Assembly: GCA_900660155.1 (NCBI GenBank)
Contig: CABFPE010000049.1
Coordinates: forward strand, 436,962-500,961
Source: Hofstenia miamia
Taxonomy: Eukaryota; Xenacoelomorpha; Acoela; Hofsteniidae
Reading direction: 5' to 3'
DNA length: 64,000 nucleotides
Shown: in pieces, positions 1 to 12,798 of the stretch
Position numbering within the stretch: position 1 is the stretch's first letter
Layout: the number at the start of each line of letters is the position of its first letter
Made by a program: the position numbers and the translations under genes
The notes under the pieces: model-generated
What the model saw: the letters and a program-made list of their open reading frames with translations, nothing else
Databases searched by the model: none
Told to the model about the DNA's origin: nothing

Positions 1-1904
1 AATACATTGTAGGTACATCATCCATTAGGACAGAAAAAAATTTGTCCTGCAGGGCAGACACAGTTTTTTTATTAACTCAATCTTTTAAGTCTGATTTAAT
101 ATGTTTGTATTTTTCTTAATGACAGTTTTTTAGTAATTTGTGCATAGCGTGTTGTATCCTTGGCAACATTAGTAACGGGAACAGCTTGTTTTGTTGAAAA
201 CGATTCACTAACAATAGCATTTTACAGAGGAGTAAATGAACTTTTTCATATTGTTTTCTCTTAGTAACAGAACGTTTATTGAATAATTAAATAAAAAATT
301 AAACACATCCACACGAATACAACGTGTATGTATATTTTAAACGTAGATCACATTTTTATCCACATTAAACAAATTTCATAAAAAATACAACGCATTAACA
401 CATGTATTAACAAAATATAGAATAAAGGTCAAATTCTGCAAGGCCTTGGAGACACACAATATATTATATATATTTTATTACTATTTTGTTCATATTATTT
501 TAGGCAATGAGTTTTTTTACTTTTATGCAGTGGAAAGCAACGAATTTTTAATTGATGTTCCCAATTTTTTATTTAATTGTTATAATTTTCATTTGTAGCC
601 TCCTTCCCTGTGGATATCACTCCTGATTTTGCATTTACAGGATGTTAAAATAATTTGTTTATTATTGTAACTCGTATTAATTAATTAGTGTTTGTTACTG
701 TTGTGACATAAATAAGCTATAATTTTAATTGATTGCAGTATGATTTTTAATGCTAAGTATTACAGTTGCAATGTGTTGTAATGTATGGCAGATTTGCATC
801 TAATTTAAACTATATCATTTCTAGTCGTTCTTTACACAGGTAAAGAAATAGTTGAAGTAAGTCCTGCTACCGACCTATTAATTATACACTAAATGTGGCA
901 AAAATTATTACAAAAATTCGATTTTCCACAAATTTACATTTTTGGCAAGAGAGCAAATTTACCAAAGATTTCATATTTTCCTAAAAGCCTTGTAGAGCAT
1001 TGTTTGAAAATGTGGACAAAAGGAATTGTATTTTTTGAAGATGATGCTTAGGGCTAAACACTAAAAGAAATTGGTTGTCAAAAAAATAAAAAAGTTTCAA
1101 TTTAGGCAATAGGGCTTGAGCCACAAAATTTGCTGTCATCAAGCTTTAGCATCTCTGTCATAAAATCATAATATAAAATTGAACTAAATTTAAATCAACG
1201 ATTGCTGATAATATTATTTTGAAAGCTACTTCTAGTGCATTTAAATATAAATAAAAACGATAATAAATAAAACGAAGTTAATTTCTAAAATTTCTTGATA
1301 AATGCAGTAGCATGTACACTCAAATATTAATCCAAATTTTGCGAAAGAATGCAGTATTGTCATACAAAACAAATTATTTAGTATTAATAAATTATGACAC
1401 GCATCTATAAATTATATTTAATAGCATTGATGTTACACATTTGTATGAGGAATGCACTTAAATATGAAATAAGGAATGGATAATTGTGTGGAAGTAATTT
1501 TGTAGAAAAATTTTCATTTATTAGGAAGTAATTAAACATGTTATGGAAGCCATAGTAGCACGTGTATTGAATATTTAGAGTAAAACGTACTTCAAAATTC
1601 CATAATAAATAAAGGAAAAGGCATTTATGAAAATATTTGAAAGCAAGAGAATTCCAATCAAACTGCAATATTAAAGCATAAGTGAAAGAGGAGACGTTCG
1701 TCTATTCTTGGGTGGTTTCGGATTTGATTCCCTTATTTCACAGTCATTGAACTATGAGTATATCAATATACAAAAATATTTAGAGGGTGACAATAATTTA
1801 TTGTTCTAATATCAATTTCAACAGTAAAAAAATTATTTTAATTTTTTCTGCCTATTCTATATTATAATCTATGCAGCTTATGTTTGCATCAATCTCAAAT
1901 ATAG

Positions 1905-1953
<49 letters not shown>

Positions 1954-2880
1954 CATTTATATTAGTTTTGTACTTGTAACATAGAAATTTGCGTGGCATT
2001 ATGTAATATAGTGGAATAGTGCAGTAAAATATTCTATAATTTTGCATGGTATGCATTACAAAAATATAACTACAGATAAAACACGATTGCACTTTTGCGC
2101 AGCGGTGAAAATTTTACTAATAAACTTGAAATAATTTTTTTTGATGAAAGTTTCGATTTTTAAGATGTATTCAAATTATCTCCAAATCAAAAGTTGTTTT
2201 ATGGAAAAATAATTGAATAAGATAAAATCTCTGATAAAATGTGAATTTATGTATTTAGTAAGGGTTTTGCAGATAGAGTATTCTTGATACATGTACCTGC
2301 CTGTCAGAGCGCCATCGATACCCGCACTCGCAGACATGCTTGTGTAGGGCATAAATATTCAGTGTCACAAAATTATATATTTTGCTTTTTGCCAAAAAAA
2401 TGGATCCTTAAATTATGTTTTTCTATTCAAGTTTATTAAGAAACTAGTTACCACGGTATTATTTTATGATATATAAATCTACGTGGGGACCGGGTATGAT
2501 TTTTCGCCCCGACACAGCCTGAGTTCAATTAATAATGTCTAATGCCTTATCTGATCCGTTTTTTGCTTTAATTTTTTATCAAAAGATCACCCGTGCGACT
2601 TTCTTAAGGAATATTGGTACCGGTGTAACCTGCCCAGTGTATCCAAAAGAATACAATAGCCTTTGTCCACATTTTCCAACAATTTTCTTAATGCTTATAT
2701 GGAAATCCATTGATAGTGAAAAATCAATGGCAGCGTTGCAAACAGCTTGGCTAATTGAGTGACTATCTTGACTCCTAATTCTTGATTGATTGATGGTGAA
2801 AATGTAGTTTTTCAACCAATTTATTGAATCGAGAATTTAAATACCGTGATTAACCACTTAATGTCTGTATCATGCTAATA
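1..2880. other. AT-rich non-coding stretch
   Basis: No supported gene. The antisense frame at 1,895-2,092 is translated (AT)n. A 75-78 codon frame open on both strands at about 2,535-2,815 resembles no family I know and has no clear splice context. A more GC-rich patch at 2,290-2,350 and another at 2,480-2,525 stand out from the background but I cannot assign them. Confidence 0.6.
1908..1949. repeat. (AT)n microsatellite
   Basis: Uninterrupted AT dinucleotide run of about 40 bp. It creates a false tyrosine/isoleucine frame on the minus strand. Confidence 0.9.
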
Positions 2881-3892
2881 CAGTACTGGAAAAAAGAATT
2901 CGGCCACCCATGATTTGTCATAAATATTTCTAAGAAATGGACGCCAAGAATGTCATAGGTATTTTTAAGTTAGATTTGGTGTTGCAGAAAGAGGAATTTA
3001 TCAATTTTGAAACATAATTATGACTGTTTACTTTAAATCTCAAGAAGAAATGCTACAATGCTTGTGGTTTGCTAATATTTTCTTGGAAAAATGTATTCGG
3101 CCACTTCAGACCAAATCAGAGAATCTATAAATAATTTCATTCAGTCTATTTATATTGATAATGTTTGACAACTGTCTTTCTTTGCCATATATGATGCTTA
3201 CATACATACCTCTTACCAAAAATTTGGAAGGGATGAATCAACGCAATATATCCCAAATTGTAGAGCGACCTCGAAGTACTGTCGGGGATGTCATCAGACG
3301 TTTCATTTCTGAAAATATCATTGCCTCCAAAGTCCGGAAGACTTCCATAACCTCTCAATCAGCTCAGGAAGATTTCAGAGGAGCTTTGCAATGAATGGGC
3401 TGATGGTCAACTCGTGACTGCAAGAACTGTGTGAAATATCCTGAAGAAGTACGTAATTGAGACTTTCGTGGCACCCAGAAAGCCATTTTTAACTTCAAAG
3501 CAAATTGATAAGAGACAATTTAGCTGAACATTGGTCTAATGTTATATTTTCAGATGAGTCAAGATTTGAGCTATACTCATGAAAAAAAATGTTGATAAAG
3601 AGACCAACTGTACAGAAGTTCAGATCATTGCCTCAATTTACTCAAAGCACCATGAGTTATGGTGGCAAGTCTGTAATTGTATGGGTTGCAATATGGAAGT
3701 GTGGCTTTCACGAGATTTTGATTAAAAATTATTAGCTAATTGTTATTCTACATATTTTATAGTATTAGACATACAGATTTTCCTTTCTCAATGAAAGGAA
3801 CTCTTAGTTATAATCTTAGGCACACTCTATCCAATGAATGTTCATTATTTATTCAAAATAGCAAGGTGGTCGAATACATATTTCCAGTACTG
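2881..3892 (+). mobile_element. Decayed Tc1-like DNA transposon
   Basis: Imperfect terminal inverted repeats begin CAGTACTGGAA at 2,881 and end in its complement at 3,892. TA target duplications lie at 2,879-2,880 and 3,893-3,894. About 1.0 kb, a normal Tc1 length. The inner frames read as Tc1 transposase in order: a paired-type helix-turn-helix (NISQIVERPRSTVGDVIRRF, about 3,240-3,305), a linker, the first catalytic region (NVIFSDESRFELYS, about 3,540-3,580) and the GGKSVIVWVAIW motif (about 3,660-3,700). Frameshifts and stops separate these parts, and the last third with the final acidic residue is missing. It cannot encode an active enzyme. Confidence 0.85.
3155..3394 (+). pseudogene. Tc1 transposase N-terminal fragment
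   Basis: Open frame covering the DNA-binding half of the Tc1-type transposase of the element at 2,881-3,892. The recognisable part is a helix-turn-helix with the NISQIVERPRSTV pattern. The frame stops before the catalytic domain, which continues in other frames to about 3,720. A dead remnant. Confidence 0.75.
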
Positions 3893-3894
3893 TA

Positions 3895-5998
3895 TATTTT
3901 GCAAGTTTTAATTGCGTGTGATGTTTGCGAGCAACTTTTCTTTCTAAAAATGAATTTTAAGTTATTTTCAAAAAGTTTTTTTTTAAATCAGATGTGTATA
4001 GACTCTTAGTAGCATAAATAGGTTGAGCATAGAATGTAAATAGCTCGACTCAGCTCAGCTGGCAAAAATTGGCCTTCTTCCAACACTAATATTTAGATAA
4101 ATTTGTTGTCCTTTGTTGTCATTATTTTGTTAAGAAAATTATTAATGTGCCTGGAGGATGTGAAACAATTATTATTTTTTAATGAAACCCCTAATTTTAT
4201 ATATCTAATGTAAAGGTAATAATAAAACATAAAATATTTATAGAAACCATAAACAATTGTAAGATGTTTCTGTAATACGTAGGTTATTTTACAAAAAAAT
4301 ATTGGAAATACATTATAATTCAAATTTCTTGAACGTGTTTTGCAAAAGATTCCCTTTTAGAGGTGTATTTCTTAGACCACTCTCGGCCCTGAGCCTGCCT
4401 GACTTTATTCCTCAAGCTAAAGGAAGCAATCGCATTTTTGTGCTATTAATGAATAAATTTTCGTTAATTTGAGATACTGGACATACTCAAATTTGATCAG
4501 GAAAGCTCCAAAAAATTTACAAACAATCCACATATTGCACTCCTCTTAAGTATAAGGTTTTCAATAGCATTAAGTTACCTTAATACATGTTCACTACTTT
4601 AGTTTAAGCAGAGATGTAAAAACACATTGATGTGTATAAATTAACACTAAATGAAATTTGTTGGATTATATTTTTGGACAAACGTATGATTTTATTCAAC
4701 ATATAGGTTCAATATTGAATTCCTAAAGAACTTGAGCTGGATAGCTATGAACATAGTTCTTGTTGATTTGCACCGAGCGTGATAATTTTCCAATTTTATA
4801 AATTTGTTTGCATTTTCATCGAAGATTGCATTTAGGTTTTCCAATTTTTATCTGAATAGTTTTTGATTAAAATATTTCATCATGCCATCATTGACATAGC
4901 GATGTTTGGGCATAGGTCATATAAATAGCCTAAAATGAGATACACTTCATGAGGGGCCGAGTTTTGGACCTAAATTTTGGCATGTGCAAGTTCTATGAAA
5001 AATATAGAAATATGACAAATAAATTTAAATTATTTTTTGTATTTGTCTGTATTTTTGAATATCAGATGTCAAACCTTCCGTACTTCCTTTAACATAATTT
5101 TCCTCGTTAAAAATACATTTTACTAGAAAAGCTGTTGCGGTGGCTATACGAATTTTGATTGGTAAGACGTCAGTAGCTTTAGAATCAAATGCAATTAAAT
5201 ACAATAAGCACTATAATCTGCTAATGAAAAGATTTTATGTAACAAATAATGGTGGTTTTCAAAAATTTTTTGACGTTTATTGGGCCACATATTGTCGCGT
5301 GAGATTTTGAAAAATTCCTCGTAGAATACTAAATATTTAAATAATAAAAAATTCCTGGGTTATCTAACGGTATGTGCGTATTAACCGTTTCACGGAAAAA
5401 TTTCCAATAAAGTCTCTAAGAAAGGAATAGATTTGAAACTATTTTCATTCTGTATATGGCCTGTGTTTTTGTACACAATTTTGCTTTACCCTTGCGTGCT
5501 TGGAAATCGTGTACACCTGGGTAATACCCGTACCTAGCATTAACTTAATTGTGAAATGGTAATCGTATAATTTTGTGGGAATACATTTCTTAAGAAAATT
5601 TTTTTGTTATTAAGAAGTAATTAAAAATAAATATTGTGTAAAGCAGCATGTATATTCAATTTTTAGTGTCAATCACACTTACAAATTCATTACTAAAATA
5701 ATGGAAAAAGCATTAATGAAATTTATTTTAAAACAAAAAGAAATTAACTAATAATACTGCAATTAAATTATAGCATAAATAAAAAAGGCATTTTTTTACT
5801 TGTGGTAGTTTCGCATTTTAATCTTTTATTAACTTGTAATTTATAAGCGTTTAAGAACCTCCACTCATTCTGGAAATTGAATGTTTCATAGAGAATTTAG
5901 CACGGCAAAATGCGAATAATTATATTTGCATATTCCGTAATCCCTGCAACTCATTCACCAATGTTCATTGTTGTTGCACAGTCTAAGTTTGAATGAAT
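3895..5998. other. AT-rich non-coding stretch
   Basis: I see no gene, RNA or transposon ends. Frames at 4,093-4,323 and elsewhere are low-complexity and antisense-like. Confidence 0.5.
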
Positions 5999-6014
5999 CC
6001 TCAGAAATGTATTT

Positions 6015-6051
<37 letters not shown>
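5999..6051. repeat. (AT)n microsatellite
   Basis: AT run of about 50 bp lying directly beside the dispersed repeat that starts near 6,055. Confidence 0.9.
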
Positions 6052-6054
<3 letters not shown>

Positions 6055-6055
<1 letters not shown>

Positions 6056-6312
6056 CTCCCGCTAAATGGTTTTTAAAGCCTCATCTTAACCGCGTTTCCA
6101 AACATAAATCTTTGAAATATTGCAGGGTAGTGTCTCCTTTATTTACCTACCACATGGTAAATATAATAAGGTTCGAGTGAATACTGCGGGAGCAATGGCC
6201 AAAAAATAGGTTTTTTGGGCACAAAGCGGGATTCCCGCTAAATGCTTTAAAAATTTCCGACCGTTTCCCGCCAAATGTAAGGTTCTTGCATTTTCCATAG
6301 CAAAAAGCGGGA
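6055..6312. repeat. Dispersed repeat, copy 1
   Basis: Shares about 100 bp with a second copy at 21,357-21,505: an ACCGCGTTTC block, a TTTGCAG/ATTGCAG block, a CTACCTAC block, and GTTCGAGTGAATAC followed by GCGGGA. Inside it the block CCCGCTAAATG occurs twice, near 6,059 and 6,234. No coding capacity. Probably a MITE or SINE-like repeat of unknown class. A second short (AT)n run follows at 6,316. Confidence 0.6.
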
Positions 6313-6339
6313 AATATATATATATATATATATATGTTG

Positions 6340-8893
6340 TCATCTCAAACGAATATCTTTGCACCTTAAAACACAAATTAAATAAAATCTCGCCGCTGCT
6401 GCCCCAGGAGATGTACAATGGTAATTGACACAGAAGCTAAAATTTTCTTAAGTTTAACATATTTATATTTCAAATTTTTTATAAATAGTATTTGTGAAAT
6501 TAAACATGCTAATGTAATGATCAAAGTATCCAAAATTATGACTCTAAAATATTCAAATATAACCTTAACTTTATTGAACATATGGCCTATAAATTTGTAA
6601 TGACACTATTAAAATTTTCAAATGTAACATATTTTAGTTCTTCAATTGAAATTAATCAATGAACCTTTTTCAGATAATGCTTGTGGGAAGATTGAATATC
6701 CTGATAATTTATGTAACATTATGAATATCAAATGACACCTTAGGAGACTGGTTTACAGAAATGGAAACATCTCATTGTGACTACTACAATGAATTTCAAG
6801 CAAATCAGCAGATAACATTTTTTATAGTTATCGTGAATTTTGTTTGGTTCTTCAACAAAATCAAGGTGTTTTAATAGGGTTATAGCCTGATTTCATGGTA
6901 AGCTGGTTAGATATCTAGTATTTTCAGTAAGAGGAAATAATTGTTTGTTAGAACCTATAAGAAGGGTATCATATGTAAACTGATTATTTGCAGTTATACA
7001 CTGATAGAAGATTGCGACATCAAGGCAATATTCTTTTTAAGATTATTCATTGACTATGTCCTCAGCAGTAATAATAATGATCACCCAAACGTGAAAGGAA
7101 TACGAGATCGCTAAGTTCATCTGCCTAAATTGCATAAACAGGAAATCATATGCACACTAATATGTTATACCAATGTCTTCAGTGATATTCTTATATATCG
7201 AGATAGCATAATAATAGCTAAAATTTGCTTTCATAATTTGGATAATAGGCGTAATGTTGTCAGAGCTAAATAGTCTTTTATTACCTTATGGGTGTAGGTA
7301 GCACGAAACTGCTTCATTTTCAACCTAAATCTTAGGGTTTTGCTGCTGTAAATATATTTTATTGGAAATGCAAGTCCCTATAAAGAGGTACATCTTCTAA
7401 AATATTTGGGTTTCATAATGCCAAAAATCATTTTAAATATTAAGCAAAAAATTATATATTTGCGATCATATAATATTTGTTACCATATTTAGCTGATATT
7501 CAATGTGTACCATCATGATGCTAGACATTTGCCTCAATTTTTAAAGGCATAGTACTAAAAATATTAGCACTACAGAAGGAAAAACAAATGGAATGGTCTC
7601 GTATTACCTACACATATTTTTGATTGGAGGCCCTAATTGAGAGTCACATTGTACACTCTGCACTGTGCAGTATACCTTTGTGTTATTTTAATTCACCACT
7701 ACATTCTTTGAAAACTCAGTATTTATATCTAAAGAAAGTTTGAGCAAGAAAAATTCTTACTTCGATCAATTTGGTGAATTTTCTCGGAGAATATTGACTT
7801 GTTGATTGAATGTTTACGTTGCATGTACGGGAAATGATATCAGGGATGATATATGCAGCAGTAACTATTAATTTTTAAAAATCAGTGAAACAAAGGCCTT
7901 TGACTCCAATGGTGTTTTATAACTTGCGATCTCATATTCCTTCCTTTTACCCTATATTGTGAAAAAAAACATACAAAATATTCTCTAAAAAACCTCAATA
8001 AGAAATTCTCCACATCAAATTTTATTTTGCTAATGAACAGGCAACTGAAAAATATATTTGATGAAAAATTTATTGGGAATCCAAGTGCTATCAAGTACTA
8101 GCTCTTTGACCCGTGCTTCGCTCGGCAAATGCATTCAAAAAGCAGAAAATTCTCCTTGCGATATTTTCCCTCCCAATATAAGCTATACTTACAAAAACTG
8201 GAAAATTTTCCCTAAGCTACCTGTGCAAACAGGGAAATTCTCCCAAAAACAGCAGTAAAACTAAGAAAGCTGTTAAACAATAAGAGGAACTACGAAATGC
8301 CACTTATATAAAGGAATGAAGTATGGGAACATTTAAATCAATAATTAGTTCATTAGTTAAGTTATTGATTAAATGTGTCTAAAACTTTCAGGAAGTCAGG
8401 GGGTTACAAAAATATATGATGTTGGTGCCTAGGTCTAAAAGTTTCTGAGTTATAAGCACACACATTTCGCCCTCTATGTAATAGATATACATAATTTTGT
8501 TTACATGCAGCAATGGATGGCATTGAGAAGTCCGCAAGCTTCATAAAAATATAGTATTCTGAGACCTTATAAGACTGAAATAGGAGGGAATAATTTTTCA
8601 GGAGGGAAACATCCCCACGAAAATGGCCTAAGTGAAGTACTGCCGAATTCTAGTGGGTTTTTTTCAATATGTGTAATGGCTTACCCAAATAATTTTTAAG
8701 CTCACGAACTAATGGAGATATTTGAAATCTGCAAACGCCACATAATAGAGAATTCTCTCCTCTTTCTTCTTCGACTTCAATTGCTCACATGGCTTTGTTC
8801 CGTCCTGGCGCGCCTTTGTGCTGGGTACGAATGACACCATTTTTTTCAGAAAAAAATATTTCAGGGTCATTGTTGTTTCCATGGACATTAGAC
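6340..8893. other. Non-coding stretch before satellite
   Basis: No gene supported. Near 8,103 the phrase GACCCGTGCTTCGCTCGG resembles a motif common at invertebrate repeat ends, but I cannot name the family. The 63-codon minus frame at 8,785-8,976 overlaps the first satellite unit and is not credible as a gene. Confidence 0.5.
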
Positions 8894-11781
8894 CACCTCA
8901 TTATCTGAGCACTAGGTATGGAAAGAATTTGAACTTCTAATTGAAAAAAAATCCTATTTGCATGTACTTCAGGCACAAGAGTACATTCACCTCATTATCT
9001 GAGCACTAGGTATGGAAAGAATTTGAACTTCTAATTGAAAAAAATCCTATTTGCATGTACTTCAGGCACAAGAGTACATTCACCTCATTATCTGAGCACT
9101 AGGTATGGAAAGAATTTGAACTTCTAATTGAAAAAAAATCCTATTTGCATGTACTTCAGGCACAAGAGTACATTCACCTCATTATCTGAGCACTAGGTAT
9201 GGAAAGAATTTGAACTTCTAATTGAAAAAAAATCCTATTTGCATGTACTTCAGGCACAAGAGTACATTCACCTCATTATCTGAGCACTAGGTATGGAAAG
9301 AATTTGAACTTCTAATTGAAAAAAAATCCTATTTGCATGTACTTCAGGCACAAGAGTACATTCACCTCATTATCTGAGCACTAGGTATGGAAAGAATTTG
9401 AACTTCTAATTGAAAAAAAATCCTATTTGCATGTACTTCAGGCACAAGAGTACATTCACCTCATTATCTGAGCACTAGGTATGGAAAGAATTTGAACTTC
9501 TAATTGAAAAAAAATCCTATTTGCATGTACTTCAGGCACAAGAGTACATTCACCTCATTATCTGAGCACTAGGTATGGAAAGAATTTGAACTTCTAATTG
9601 AAAAAAAATCCTATTTGCATGTACTTCAGGCACAAGAGTACATTCACCTCATTATCTGAGCACTAGGTATGGAAAGAATTTGAACTTCTAATTGAAAAAA
9701 AATCCTATTTGCATGTACTTCAGGCACAAGAGTACATTCACCTCATTATCTGAGCACTAGGTATGGAAAGAATTTGAACTTCTAATTGAAAAAAAATCCT
9801 ATTTGCATGTACTTCAGGCACAAGAGTACATTCACCTCATTATCTGAGCACTAGGTATGGAAAGAATTTGAACTTCTAATTGAAAAAAAATCCTATTTGC
9901 ATGTACTTCAGGCACAAGAGTACATTCACCTCATTATCTGAGCACTAGGTATGGAAAGAATTTGAACTTCTAATTGAAAAAAAATCCTATTTGCATGTAC
10001 TTCAGGCACAAGAGTACATTCACCTCATTATCTGAGCACTAGGTATGGAAAGAATTTGAACTTCTAATTGAAAAAAAATCCTATTTGCATGTACTTCAGG
10101 CACAAGAGTACATTCACCTCATTATCTGAGCACTAGGTATGGAAAGAATTTGAACTTCTAATTGAAAAAAAATCCTATTTGCATGTACTTCAGGCACAAG
10201 AGTACATTCACCTCATTATCTGAGCACTAGGTATGGAAAGAATTTGAACTTCTAATTGAAAAAAAATCCTATTTGCATGTACTTCAGGCACAAGAGTACA
10301 TTCACCTCATTATCTGAGCACTAGGTATGGAAAGAATTTGAACTTCTAATTGAAAAAAAATCCTATTTGCATGTACTTCAGGCACAAGAGTACATTCACC
10401 TCATTATCTGAGCACTAGGTATGGAAAGAATTTGAACTTCTAATTGAAAAAAAATCCTATTTGCATGTACTTCAGGCACAAGAGTACATTCACCTCATTA
10501 TCTGAGCACTAGGTATGGAAAGAATTTGAACTTCTAATTGAAAAAAAATCCTATTTGCATGTACTTCAGGCACAAGAGTACATTCACCTCATTATCTGAG
10601 CACTAGGTATGGAAAGAATTTGAACTTCTAATTGAAAAAAAATCCTATTTGCATGTACTTCAGGCACAAGAGTACATTCACCTCATTATCTGAGCACTAG
10701 GTATGGAAAGAATTTGAACTTCTAATTGAAAAAAAATCCTATTTGCATGTACTTCAGGCACAAGAGTACATTCACCTCATTATCTGAGCACTAGGTATGG
10801 AAAGAATTTGAACTTCTAATTGAAAAAAAATCCTATTTGCATGTACTTCAGGCACAAGAGTACATTCACCTCATTATCTGAGCACTAGGTATGGAAAGAA
10901 TTTGAACTTCTAATTGAAAAAAAATCCTATTTGCATGTACTTCAGGCACAAGAGTACATTCACCTCATTATCTGAGCACTAGGTATGGAAAGAATTTGAA
11001 CTTCTAATTGAAAAAAAATCCTATTTGCATGTACTTCAGGCACAAGAGTACATTCACCTCATTATCTGAGCACTAGGTATGGAAAGAATTTGAACTTCTA
11101 ATTGAAAAAAAATCCTATTTGCATGTACTTCAGGCACAAGAGTACATTCACCTCATTATCTGAGCACTAGGTATGGAAAGAATTTGAACTTCTAATTGAA
11201 AAAAAATCCTATTTGCATGTACTTCAGGCACAAGAGTACATTCACCTCATTATCTGAGCACTAGGTATGGAAAGAATTTGAACTTCTAATTGAAAAAAAA
11301 TCCTATTTGCATGTACTTCAGGCACAAGAGTACATTCACCTCATTATCTGAGCACTAGGTATGGAAAGAATTTGAACTTCTAATTGAAAAAAAATCCTAT
11401 TTGCATGTACTTCAGGCACAAGAGTACATTCACCTCATTATCTGAGCACTAGGTATGGAAAGAATTTGAACTTCTAATTGAAAAAAAATCCTATTTGCAT
11501 GTACTTCAGGCACAAGAGTACATTCACCTCATTATCTGAGCACTAGGTATGGAAAGAATTTGAACTTCTAATTGAAAAAAAATCCTATTTGCATGTACTT
11601 CAGGCACAAGAGTACATTCACCTCATTATCTGAGCACTAGGTATGGAAAGAATTTGAACTTCTAATTGAAAAAAAATCCTATTTGCATGTACTTCAGGCA
11701 CAAGAGTACATTCACCTCATTATCTGAGCACTAGGTATGGAAAGAATTTGAACTTCTAATTGAAAAAATATCCTATTTGCA
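8894..11781. repeat. 94-bp tandem satellite, 31 units
   Basis: Units start with CACCTCATTATCTGAG at 8,894, 8,988, 9,081, 9,175, 9,269 and so on to 11,713. This gives 30 full units and one partial unit. The only length change I saw is one missing A in the second unit (93 bp); the last unit diverges at its A-run and then leaves the repeat. Each unit contains a short inverted repeat, ATGTAC and GTACAT around a 13-nt loop, and CTCA/TGAG around 5 nt. The unit is not a multiple of three and has stops, so it is not coding. The near identity indicates recent amplification or strong homogenisation. Confidence 0.97.
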
Positions 11782-11861
11782 TAATTATATGATTAGGTTC
11801 TTAATTATGTGAAAATTGGTAAAGAAAAAATCTCCAAGTTTAATTCTACATCTTTGTGTAT

Positions 11862-12796
11862 TCAGGGTGTTCAAGCAAACGCGTCAGTAATAAATCAGTT
11901 AAATTGAACAATTTTAAAAAGTTAGGCTAAATTTATTTTTCTCATTGGGTAACGGGATCTTGCGGATTATTGATTTTTCACTTTAACTTCCAAATGATTG
12001 CTTACTCTTTGGAAGAGAGACGTCAAATTGTAGAACGAATTTATGGAATCCATGGACGCAACATCTGCCGAGAACATATTATTCACAGCTGAATGTAATT
12101 TTTATCTGGATGGATTCCTTAATAAGCAAAACATGCGATATTGGGGAACTGGTGAGCCATCTGCTGGCATAATTCGCACACTTCAATCACCAAAAACTAT
12201 TGCATGGTGTGGAATAACTTCCAGAACTGTTATCGGCCCATTATTTTTCACTGATACTGTGAATTCAAGCAGTTATGTTGCTATGTTAGATGAAAATGTA
12301 TTGCCATCTTTAAAGAGAAAAAGAATTTTAGCAAAGTTATATTCATGCAAGACGGAGCTTCTCCTCACCCCTCACACTTGGCCAAATTTATTTAACGACA
12401 AATTTTAAAAATCGAGTCATTGGGCGTCATTTTTCAAATTTGTGGCCTTCCCACTCACCAGATCTTAACACATGTTATTGGTTTTTGTGGGGTTATATAA
12501 AAGACTCTGTCTTCCCTCCAAACAAAGTTTATGCAAATATTTTGGAGCTGCAGAACTCTATTTTGGAATGTCCTTCCAGGATTGAAGAAAGCACTTTGTT
12601 TAAAGTGCATGAATGTTTTTTGTCTCGTATTCAAGCTTGTAAAAATGTTAATGGCAATCATTTTGAATAAATTTTTTTTCAAAGTCTTTAAATCCGCAGA
12701 ATCAAATAATCATGAAATGTATATTTGAATAGAATATTCACTTATATTAAATAGTTATAGGCATTTTATAACTGACGCGTTCGCTTGAACACCCTG
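11862..12796 (+). mobile_element. Mariner-like transposon, internally deleted
   Basis: Terminal inverted repeats of 25 bp with one mismatch: CAGGGTGTTCAAGC at 11,862 and its complement ending at 12,796. TA follows the right end, and a TA lies two bases before the left end. The element starts 80 bp after the 94-bp satellite. It encodes a transposase fragment (12,003-12,670) in which the DNA-binding start is joined directly to the catalytic part, so a large internal piece is missing. Confidence 0.9.
12003..12670 (+). pseudogene. Mariner-like transposase remnant
   Basis: From 12,003 a frame reads YSLEERRQIVERIYG, the first helix of a mariner-type DNA-binding domain. It then jumps to the catalytic core FTAECNFYLDGFLNKQNMRY at about 12,070-12,130 (12,043-12,408 open), with WCGITSRTVIGPLFF following. 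The C-terminal piece at 12,440-12,670 has WPSHSPDLN followed by FLWGYIKDSVF, the usual last catalytic region. A frameshift near 12,400 separates the two halves. Family: IS630/Tc1/mariner superfamily. Not functional as it stands. Confidence 0.85.
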
Positions 12797-12798
12797 TA

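Noticed and set aside
1895-2092. Minus-strand 65-codon frame
   Set aside because: Half of it is translated (AT)n; the same holds for frames at 5,968, 25,888, 38,534 and 38,890.
8894-11781. CRISPR array or ribozyme satellite
   Set aside because: The units are contiguous with no spacers. No CTGANGA...GAAA hammerhead core exists in the unit on either strand.
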